DNA of 64,000 nucleotides from assembly GCF_001704415.2 (NCBI RefSeq), contig NC_030819.1, forward strand, positions 39,550,575-39,614,574. Reading direction: 5' to 3'. The notes below the pieces were generated by a model. That model saw only the letters and a list, made by a program, of their open reading frames with translations, was not told the origin of the DNA and ran no database searches. Below, piece by piece: positions 55,768-64,000 of the stretch; the stretch's first letter is position 1; each line of letters begins with the position of its first letter. The translations under genes and the position numbers were made by a program. This DNA is from Capra hircus (taxonomy: Eukaryota > Chordata > Mammalia > Artiodactyla > Bovidae).

Positions 55768-56075
55768 ATGGCCTGAATGGTTGTGTGCAAACCTTAAATT
55801 CATATGTTGAAATCCTAACCCCCAAGAAGATGGTATTAGGAGGTGGGGCCTTTGGTGGGTGATTCAGTCATGAGGATAGAGAGCGAGTTGCCCCTTTACT
55901 TCCATCAGGAAGTAAAGTTGTGAGGCTGCAGTTCAGAAAGCATTTGCTGGAACCCCACTGTACAGGCTCCCTGGTTTCAGACTTCCAGAACAGTGGGAAA
56001 GAAGTTTCTGTTGGTCATAAGCCACCCAGGCTGTGATGTTTTGTTATAGCAGCTCAAATAAATAAAGACAAACAC
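55768..56075 (+). mobile_element. MaLR (MST/MLT1-like) LTR, sense
   Basis: TGCTATGGCCTGAATGGTTG, TTCATATGTTGAAATCCTAA, ATGGTATTAGGAGGTGGGGC, CCAGAACAGTGGGAAAGAAG and TGTTTTGTTATAGCAGC, collinear with the MaLR consensus but internally shortened. No gag-like internal sequence follows. Confidence 0.82.
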
Positions 56076-56133
56076 TAACCATATATGCATAAGTATCCTC
56101 TTACATGTATAAGTATATATAACCATATATGTT

Positions 56134-58475
56134 TATGTATTCCCTTCATGGATCACAACCTTGTCATGGCGAAGGGACTGACATAACTCAATGAAGCTAT
56201 GAGCCATGCCTGGCAGAGTTACCCAAGACAGACGAGTCATAGGGGAGAGTTCTGACAAAACGTGGTCCAGTAAAGGAGAGAATGACAAACCACTCCAGTA
56301 TTCTTATTGCAAGAACCCCATGAACAGTATGAAAAGACAAAAAGATATTACACTGGAAGATGAGTCCTCCAGGTTAGAAGGTATCCAATATGCTACTAGG
56401 GCCAAGCCAAAGTGAAAACGATGCCCAGTTGTGGATGTGTCTGGTGCTGAAAGCAAAGTCTGATGCTGTAAAATATAATATTGCATAGGAACCTAGAATG
56501 CTGGGTCCATGAAACAAGGTAAATTGGATGTGGACAAACAGGAGATGGCAAGAGTGAGCAACAACATCTTAGCATGAACTAAAATAGATGAAAATGGGGG
56601 AATTTAATTCAGACAACCATTATATCTACTACTGTGGGCAAGAATCCCTTAGAAGAAATGGGGTAGCCCTCATATTCAACAAAACAGTCCGAAATGCAGT
56701 ACTTGAGTGCACTCTCAAAATGACAAAATGATCTCGGTTTGTTTCCAATGTAAACCATTCAACATCACTGCAATCCAAATCTATGCCCCAACTGCAAATG
56801 CTGAAGAAGCTGAACTTAACCAGTTCTATGAAGATCCACAAGATCTTTTAGAACTAACGCCAAGAAAAAGGTGTACTTTTCATCATAGGGGATTAGAATG
56901 CAAAAGTATGAGGTCAAGAGATACCTGGAGTAGCAGGCAAGTGACCTTGGAGTACAAAATGAAACAGGGCAAAGGCTAACAGAGTTTTGTCAAGAGAACA
57001 TACTGGTTATAGCAAATGCTCTTTTCCAACAACATAAGACAGAACATCACCAGATGGCCAAGATAAAAATTAGATTGATTATATTCTTTGCAGATGAAGA
57101 TAGAAAAGCTCTTACAGTCAGCAAAAGTAAGTCTAACTTGGAGCTGACTGTGGCTCAGATCATGAGCTCCTTATTGCAAAATTCAGACTTAAATTGAAGA
57201 AAGTAGGGAAAACTACTAGGTCATTCAGGTATGACTTAAATCAAATTCCTTATAATTATACAGTGGAGGTGATGAATAGATTCCAGGGATTATATTTGGT
57301 AGAAATGGTGCCTGAAGAACTATGGATGGAAGTTCATAACATTGAACAGGAGGCAGAAACCAAAATCATTCCAAAGAAAAAGAAATGCAAGAAGGCAGAG
57401 TAGCTGTTGGTGACTGTGTGGATCACAACAAACTATGGAAAATTGTTAAAGAGATGGGAATAAATACCAGACCACTTTACCTGCCTCCTGAGAAACTTCT
57501 ATGTGGGTCAAAAAGCAACAGTTAGAACAAGACATGGAACAACAGACTAGTTCAAAATTGGGAACAGAGTATGTCAAGGATGTGTATGGTCACCCTGCTT
57601 ATTTAGCTTATATGCTGAGTACATCATGTGAAATGCCAAAATGGATGAATCACAAGCTGGAATCAAGACTGCAGGGAGAAGTATCAATCATCTCAGATAG
57701 GCAGATGATACTACCCTAATGGCAGGAAGTGAAGAACAACTAAAGAGCCTCTTGATGAAGGTGAAACAGGAGAGTGAAAAAGCTGGCTTAAAACTAAATG
57801 TTCAAAACACTAAGATCATGACATCTGGTCCCATCACTTCATGGCAAATAAATGGGGATGAAAAAGGAACAATGGGAGATTTTATTTTCTTGGGCTCCGG
57901 AATCACTGTGGGTAGTGAGTGAAGCCATGAAATTATTAGATGCTTCCTCCTTAGAAGAAAAGCTATGACAAAACTAGACAGCATTTTAAAAAGCAGAGAT
58001 GTCACTTTCCCAGTAAAGGTCCATACAGTCAAAGCTATCTTTTTTCCAGTAGTCCCATACATATGTGAGAGTTGAACCATAAAGAAGGCTAAGCACCGAA
58101 GAATTGATGCTTTCAAACTGTGGTACTGGAGAAAACTCTTGAGAGCTCCTTGGACTGCAAGGAGATCAAGCCAGTAAATCCTACAGAAAATCAACCCTGA
58201 GTACTCATTGGAAGGGGTGCTGTTGAAGCTGAAGCTCTAACACTTTGGCCACCTGATGCAAAGAGCCAATCTTTGAGAAAGACTCTGATTCTGGGAAAGG
58301 CTGAAGGCAAAAGAAGAACAGGGGGCAGAAGATGAGATGGTTTGAAAGTATCACCAGCTCAATGGACATGAATTTGAGCAAACTCCAGGAGATAGTGAGG
58401 AACAAGGAAGCCTGCTGTGCTGCAGTCCTTGGGGTCACAAAGAGTTGAATATGAGGTAGTGACTAAACAACAACT
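56134..58475 (+). mobile_element. BovB LINE, old, internally deleted
   Basis: Runs from a BovB 5'UTR-like block (CATGGATCACAACC, AACTCAATGAAGC) through endonuclease, linker and RT-C-terminal region to the 3' end. The 12-bp TSD ACCATATATGTT is at 56122-56133 and 58476-58487. A deletion near 57405 joins the linker directly to the DCVDHNKLW region of the RT. Confidence 0.92.
56560..58440 (+). pseudogene. BovB ORF remnant with many stops
   Basis: Recognisable pieces: ISVCFQCKPFNITAIQIYAP (endonuclease, from 56707), RYDLNQIPYNYTVEVMNRFQ (linker, 57194-57403), and GSEEQLKSLLMKVKQESEKA (after the catalytic box, 57719-57922). The YADD-equivalent near 57695 reads through a shifted frame. Multiple stops and frameshifts; dead. 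Confidence 0.88.
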
Positions 58476-58486
58476 ACCATATATGT

Positions 58487-58716
58487 TCAGTTCAGTTCAG
58501 TCGCTCAGTCGTGTCTGACTCTTTGCAACCCCATGAATTGCAGCTCGCCAGGCCTCCCTGTCCATCACCATCTCCAGGAGTTCACTCAAACTCATGTCCA
58601 TCAAGTCGGTGATGCCATCCAGCCATCTCATCCTCTGTCATTCCCTTTTCCTCCTCCCCCCAATCCCTCCCAGCATCATAGTCTTTTCCAGTGAGTCAAC
58701 TTTTCACATGAGGTGG
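58487..58716 (-). mobile_element. BovB 3' end, 230-bp 5'-truncated insertion, antisense
   Basis: Complement of the BovB terminus from TTCAGTTCAGTCGCTCAGTC to GTCAACTTTTCACATGAGG. TSD CCATATATGT at 58477-58486 and 58717-58726; the left copy is also the right TSD of the preceding BovB. Confidence 0.93.
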
Positions 58717-58726
58717 CCATATATGT

Positions 58727-59309
58727 ATCAGTTATCAATTGTTCTAATAATGCTTAATAACAATTCTGAAACTTCAGTGATAATGCAAAATAAATGTTGT
58801 TTGGATATCTGGAATCAAATGGGAGTTTATTAGGCTCACTTAATCTCACCTGGATTTGCTAATGTCTTTGGGGATCCTTTGGCTGTTTGCTTATTTAGGC
58901 TGGTTTTAGGAATTTGGGATACTGAATTCTGCTTTATGTTTTTCCCATCTTTCAGCAGGCATATCTTGAGATAAGAGTAGAACCAAAGAGGAGAAGCAGA
59001 AACACACAAGGCTTTTCAGCCTAGTTCAATACTGGTACACTTTTATTTCTGCAAATTCTATTGCTCACAACAGCTGACATGGCATAGCTCAGAATCTGAG
59101 GACAGTAGAAGATTACATTTTAAGTTTACATGGCAAACGGTGTTAGTACAAGGAAGATTGAAGAACTGGTGAAATTTTTCAGTCTACCAAAATATGAAAG
59201 AATGTTCACAGAGTTTCTGAAAGCATTTCAGGTTGAATAACCTCTTGGCATTTCATCTACAACAGAATTGGAAACTTGGAACTATGTAAATACAAAGTTT
59301 ATAAAAGAT
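58727..59309. other. Single-copy sequence, no gene seen
   Basis: Nothing recognised. Confidence 0.4.
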
Positions 59310-59925
59310 GGTGAAACATAGTCAAAATGGCTATTATCAAAAATACAATAAACAAGTTTTGGCAAAGATATGGAAAAAAGAGAATGCTAGTGTGCTATTG
59401 TTGGGAATAAATTGGTTGAGCAACTATGGAAAACAGTATGGAGGTTCCTCAAAAAATTAAAACTAGAACTACCATACCATCCAGCATTTTTACTACTAGG
59501 TATATAGCCAAAGGAAACAAAAGCACCAACTTGAAAAGATACATGCATTCCAATGTTCACTGCAGCATTATTTGCAACAGGGAAGACATAGAAGCAACCT
59601 AAGTGCCTATCAACAAATGAATGGATAAAGATGATGTAACATATATGTATGTATGTGCATACATATATATGTATGGAATATTACTCAATTATTAAAAGAA
59701 AAGAATGAAATCTTACCATTTGTGAAAACAAGGGTAGTCCTAGAGGGTATTATTTTAAGTAAAATAAATCAGGCAGAGAAAGACAAATACCATATATTTT
59801 CACTCATATGTGTAATCTGAAAAACAAATGAACAAACTTAACAGAAATAGTCGTAGACTGAGAACAAACAGGGGTTGCCAGAGGGAAGGAGACGGGGGAT
59901 TAAAAAAAAAAAAAAGATGGTGCAA
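59310..59925 (+). mobile_element. L1 3' region (ORF2 end and 3'UTR), old subfamily, with poly(A)
   Basis: CAAGTTTTGGCAAAGATATG, AACTATGGAAAACAGTATGG, GATACATGCATTCCAATGTT, AAATGAATGGATAAAGATG, TGGAATATTACTCAATTATT and GGGGTTGCCAGAGGGAAGG, ending in A-rich sequence. A small ATGT/ACAT palindromic patch occurs near 59641-59672. Confidence 0.92.
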
Positions 59926-60039
59926 ACATGATTACAGAACAGATTATGTTGCAGAAATAATCAGTTGCTTCCTAATATCCATTCTTTCCTTAAAAACAGA
60001 AAAATAGCAATTTTTTCAGTGAAACAATTACAATACCTA

Positions 60040-60310
60040 AAGAAATTCACACCGAGAAACACCATACTTAATCTTTTGATAACTAAAAACAAAGAAAATA
60101 ATCTAGAAAGAACTTGAAAGAAAGAAGGGACACTATTTATAGGGGAAAAGTAATTAGAACACAATGGATATCTTATCAGAACCCTTGGAGGCCAGAGGGT
60201 AGTGACACAACATTTTTTAACTATCAGAAGAAAAAAGCTATGGCTCAGAATTGTATATCCAGAAAAATAAATTTCTTCAGGAATTAAGGGAAAATAATAT
60301 TGAATCTTTT
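60040..60310 (+). pseudogene. Old L1 ORF1 C-terminal remnant
   Basis: AAACACCATACTTAATC, TATAGGGGAAAAGTAATTAG, CCCTTGGAGGCCAGAGGGTA and AATTGTATATCCAGAAAAAT follow the order of the ORF1 RNA-binding and C-terminal domains (RNTPRH..., GIPIR..., ...LYPAR...). Frameshifted throughout. Confidence 0.6.
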
Positions 60311-60515
60311 TTTTTCTTGAGCATGGAGAGATTATATTAGTTCTAAAAAGTGATAAATATCCTACAATTGGAAAATTATTTGTTACAAATTAATTAAATC
60401 TTGAAGAAAATCAGAAATGTCTAAATATGACATTTTAAGTATAAACTCAACAAGGAGAAAAGTTGCCTAATAGAGAAAGGCAGTGAGGAAGCCTTCCAGG
60501 CTTGGCCTTAGTGCT

Positions 60516-61338
60516 CAGTTCAGTTCAGATGTTCAGCCATGTCTGACTCTTTGCGACCCCCATGGACTACAGCATGCCAGGCTTCCCTGTCCATCACCAA
60601 CTCCTAGAGTCTGCTCAAACTCATGCCCATCAAGTCGGTGATGCCATCCACCCATCTCATCCTCTGTGGTTCCCTTCTGCTCCTGCCTTCAATCTTTCCC
60701 AGCATCAGGATCTTTTCGAATGAATCAGTTCTTCCCATCAGGTGGCCAAAGTACTGGAGCTTCAGCTTCAGCATCAGTCCTTCCAAGGAATATTCAGGAC
60801 TGATTTCCTTTAGGATTGAATGGTTAGATCTTGCTGTTCACGGGACTCTTAAGAGTCTTCTCCAACACCACAGTTCAAAAGCATCAATTCTTCGGCCCTC
60901 AGCTTTCTTTATGATCCAACTCTCACATTCATACATGACTACTGCAAAAACAATAGCTTTGACTAGATGGACCTTTGTCAGCAAAGTAATGTCTCTGTAC
61001 TTTAATATACTGTCTAGGTTGGTCATAATTTTCTTCCAAGAAACAAGCGTCTTTTAATTTCATGGCTGTAGTCACCACCTGCAATGATTTTGGAGCGCAA
61101 GAAAATAAACTCTGTCACTGTTTCCTCTATTTCCCCATTTATTTGCCATGAAGTAATGGGATCAGATGCCATGATCTTAGTTTTTTGAATATTGAATTTT
61201 AAGCCAGCTTTTTCACTCTCCTTTTTCACTTTCATCAAGAGGCTTCCCAGTTCCTCCTCACTTTCTGCCATAAGGGTGGTCTCATCTGCATATCTCAGGT
61301 TATTGATATTTCTCCCAGCAATCTTGATTCCAACTTTG
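60516..61338 (-). mobile_element. BovB 3' part, antisense, left half of a composite insertion
   Basis: Complement of the BovB 3' third from its terminus (TTCAGTTCAGATGTTCAGCC) to ATTTCTCCCAGCAATCTTGA. Minus-strand frames at 60838-61026 and 61023-61271 encode the EELGSLLMKVKKESEKAGLK region and following sequence. It ends abruptly where a Bov-tA fragment begins. Confidence 0.9.
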
Positions 61339-61463
61339 GGAATTCAGTCACTCAGCCATGTCCTACTGTATACAATCCCACGGACTGAACCTGCTAGGCT
61401 CCTCTGTTCATGGAATTCTCCAGGCAATAATACTGGAGTGGGTTGCCATGCCCTTCTCCAGGG
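61339..61463 (-). mobile_element. Bov-tA fragment fused to the BovB fragment
   Basis: Antisense Bov-tA body (CAGTCACTCAGCCATGTCCT ... AATACTGGAGTGGGTTGCCA ... CCCTTCTCCAGGGG) without the tRNA-like head. Reading the minus strand, SINE sequence runs straight into BovB sequence, with one pair of outer direct repeats around both. Confidence 0.85.
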
Positions 61464-61474
61464 GCCTTAGCACT

Positions 61475-63026
61475 CAGTTCAGTTCAGTTCAGTCGCTCAG
61501 TCATGTCCGACTCTTTGCGACCCCATGAATCGCTGCATGCCAGGCCTCCCTGTTCATCACCATCTCCCAGAGTTCACTCAGACTCATGTCCATCGACTCC
61601 GTGATGCCATCCAGCCATCTCATCCTCGGTCGTCCCTTTCTCCTACTGCCCCCAATCCTTCCCAGCATCAGAGTCTTTTCCAATGAGTCAACTCTTTGCA
61701 TGAGGTGGCCAAAGTACTGGAGTTTCAGCTTTAGCATCATTCCCTCCAAAGAAATCCCAGGACTGATCTCCTTCAGAATGAATTGGTTGGATCCCCTTGC
61801 AGTCCAAGGGACTCTCAAGAGTCTTCTCTAACACCACAGTTCAAAAGCATCAATTCTTCAGTGCTCAGCCTTCTTCACAGTCCAACTCTCACAATCATAC
61901 ATGACCACAGGAAAAACCATAGCCTTGACTAGACGGACCTTAGTAGGCAAAGTAATGTCTCTGCTTTTGAATATGCTATCTAGGTTGGTCATAACTTTTC
62001 TTCCAAGAAGTAAGCGTCTTTTAATTTCATGGCTGCAGTCACCATCTGTGGTGATTTTGGAGCCCCAAAAAATAAAGTCAGCCACTGTTTCCACTGTTTC
62101 CCCATCTATTTCCCATGAAGTGATGGGACCGGATGCCATGATCTTAGTTTTCTGAATGTTGAGCTTTAAGCCAACTTTTTCACTCTCCTCTTTCACTTTC
62201 ATCAAGAAGCTTTTTAGTTCCTCTTCACTTTCTGCCATGAGGGTGGTGTCATCTGCATATCTGAGGTTATTGATATTTCTCCCAGCAATCTTGATTCCAG
62301 CTTGTGTTTCTTCCAGTCCAGCGTTTCTCAGGATGTACTCTGCATATAAGTTAAATAAGCAGGGTGACAATATACAGCCTTGATGTACTCCTTTTTCTAT
62401 TTGGAACCAGTCTGTTGTTCCATGTCCAGTTCTAACTGTTGCTTCCTGACCTGCATACAGATTTCTCAAGAGGCAGGTCAGGTGGTCTGGTATTCCCATC
62501 TCTCTCAGAATTTTCCACAGTTTATAGTGATCCACACAGTCAAAGGCTTTGGGATAGTCAATAAAGCAGAAATAGATGTTTTTCTGGAACTCTCTTGCTT
62601 TTTCCATGATCCAGCGGATGTTGGCAATTTGATCTCTGGTTCTTCTGCCTTTTCTAAAACCAGCTTGAACATCAGGGAGTTCACAGTTCACATATTGCTG
62701 AAGCCTGGCTTGGAGAATTTTGAGCATTACTTCACTAGCAATGTGAGATGAGTGCAACTGTGCAGTAGTTTGAGCATTCTTTGGCGTTGCCTTTCTTTGG
62801 GATTGGAATGAAAACTGACCTTTTCCAGTCCTGTGGCCACTGCTGAGTTTTCCAAATTTGCTGGCATATTGAGTGCAGCACTTTCATAGCATCATCTTTC
62901 AGGATTTGAAACAGCTCCACTGTAATTCCATCACCTCCACTAGCCTTGTTCGTAGTAATGCTTTCTAAGGCCCACTTGACTTCACATTCCAGGATGTTTG
63001 GCTCTAGATGAGTGATCATACCTAGT
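61475..63026 (-). mobile_element. BovB LINE, 1.55 kb, 5'-truncated, antisense
   Basis: Complete 3' end at 61475 (repeated TTCAG units then TCGCTCAGTC), reverse transcriptase region, and truncation before the endonuclease. Flanked by GCCTTAGCACT (61464-61474) and GCCTTAGTACT (63027-63037). Less diverged than the other BovB copies here. Confidence 0.92.
61500..63026 (-). pseudogene. BovB reverse transcriptase, mostly open but broken
   Basis: A 299-codon open stretch (62757 to 61858) covers the RT core: GFRKGRRTRDQIAN, CFIDYPKAFDCVDH, GVHQGCILSPCLFNLY and the catalytic YADD at 62248-62259, then the thumb-like LNIQKTKIMASGPITSWEID. Upstream, residues up to KKGNAKECSNYCTVALISH lie in another frame; an extra base near 62740-62747 explains the shift. 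Downstream the frame hits TGA at 61858-61860 and TAG about ten codons later, then reopens to 61501. The endonuclease is absent, so it could not act alone. Confidence 0.92.
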
Positions 63027-63037
63027 GCCTTAGTACT

Positions 63038-64000
63038 AGAGGAATGCAAAGACGTTGTTGAGTTTATGTACACTGAGTTATCTATAGTATTTCCTTATCA
63101 TCTTTCAATGTTTGTGGTATCTGTGGTGATAACACTTCTCTCATTACTATAGTTTGTTCCTTCTCTCTCTCTCTTTTTTTTGGTTTTTTTTTTTTTTTTT
63201 TTGGCTGGAGTCTAGCTATTATACTTCCTTCTTTAAAAATTGCTCCTCAAATTAGTGTATCATAGATTTATGAAATCTGTAGCAACATCCCAGCATTTTT
63301 GACCTGAGAACTCTTTTCAATTAATACTGAGACTTCAGATTAAGCTGTTCAAGACTGACCCTACTGAGGGCTGGTTTCTTAAGAAAGAAGTTGGCCCAGA
63401 GGCAATCAAACACAGCTAAGGGCATGGATTAGATTCTAGCTCTTTATATCCATCATGCCAGGGAAGGGTGGCTGATTAAAATCATCAACAAAGATGCGAC
63501 TCCTGTCCATGACTTGACTCTTCCCACAGCTGGAAACACTGGGTTAGAATTTCAGGCACTTAATTAAGCCAGAAGAGGGACTAGAAAGTCCCCTTCCCGA
63601 ACCCTACCCAAACACTGAGGTGGTAAGACAGGACCAAGCTAAGGTTTCTCCGTACCCTGTTTCACACCCGAGTTCCTGGTCTTGCCAGGCTGGGTAGAGC
63701 TTCCTCAGTTAAATAACCTAAGAGGTCAGCTTTGACTCATACATTTTTGGTGCTGACCCAAAATGCCATGAACTGTTAAGGGGTATCTATTTCTTTGTGT
63801 TCCTGAGACAGCTCAGATGGACTCATGAAAAAGTTCTTTAACATTTTCCAGAAAAACATATTTCCTATGTATATAAACCCTTCTGTAGAATAGAAAAATA
63901 TTTAAATCTTCTTGATTCATTTTCAAAGATGAGCCTTTCCTGGGTTTTCTTTTTTCATCATCCTCCAGTGCACTACCTTGACCCCCAATCCAGCAAATCA
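63038..64000. other. Single-copy sequence, no gene seen
   Basis: (CT)n/T-rich tract at 63164-63202; the rest is unassigned. Confidence 0.4.

Noticed and set aside
59641..59672. ATGT/ACAT palindromic patch as a separate regulatory element
   Set aside because: It lies where L1 3' ends normally have a TATATA stretch, so it is repeat-derived simple sequence.

Overview
This window looks like non-coding, AT-rich chromosomal DNA of a ruminant, most likely a bovid (cattle or a close relative). The call rests on its interspersed repeats: a bovine-type LINE-1 (L1), many copies of the RTE-class LINE BovB, many tRNA-derived Bov-tA SINEs, an antisense CHR-like SINE and a solo LTR of a ruminant endogenous retrovirus (BTLTR1-like). 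I found no host protein-coding exon, no RNA gene and no CRISPR array. Family names come from recognition of consensus features by eye; no database search was possible.

Layout. 1-5339: 5' part of a full-length L1 on the minus strand (5'UTR, complete ORF1, and the first 582 codons of ORF2 running off the left edge, all open). 5.4-28 kb: mostly single-copy AT-rich sequence with scattered Bov-tA SINEs, short 5'-truncated BovB tails and old MIR/L2/L1 fragments; a 55-bp inverted repeat lies at 14091-14240. 28.6-33.6 kb: a near full-length BovB inserted inside an older BovB, each bounded by target-site duplications (TSDs). 33.8-48.4 kb: old L1 3'UTR, L2 fragments, a 53-bp Z-DNA-type alternating tract beside a SINE, a BovB tail, a 5'-inverted L1 with an expanded (GT)n, several Bov-tA, a MIR, an ancient LTR-like repeat split by another one, and the solo ERV LTR. 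48.9-56 kb: another inverted L1 with (TA)n, MIR, Bov-tA and MaLR-type LTRs in both orientations. 56.1-63.0 kb: two BovB clusters, in each of which two separate insertions appear to have used the same target site, giving three copies of one short repeat. 63.0-64 kb: no recognisable feature.

How the parts relate. The L1 encodes the proteins (RNA-binding ORF1p, endonuclease/reverse transcriptase ORF2p) of an autonomous retrotransposon. BovB encodes a comparable one-ORF machinery, and all BovB copies here are broken. Bov-tA SINEs carry a tRNA-like 5' part with pol III boxes and a 3' part related to the BovB tail, so they are thought to borrow BovB proteins. TSDs read directly from the sequence set exact insertion limits for many elements and allow relative dating. 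I did not find a convincing new biological system. The strongest leads are the possibly intact young L1, the long hairpin at 14.1 kb, and repeated use of BovB target sites.
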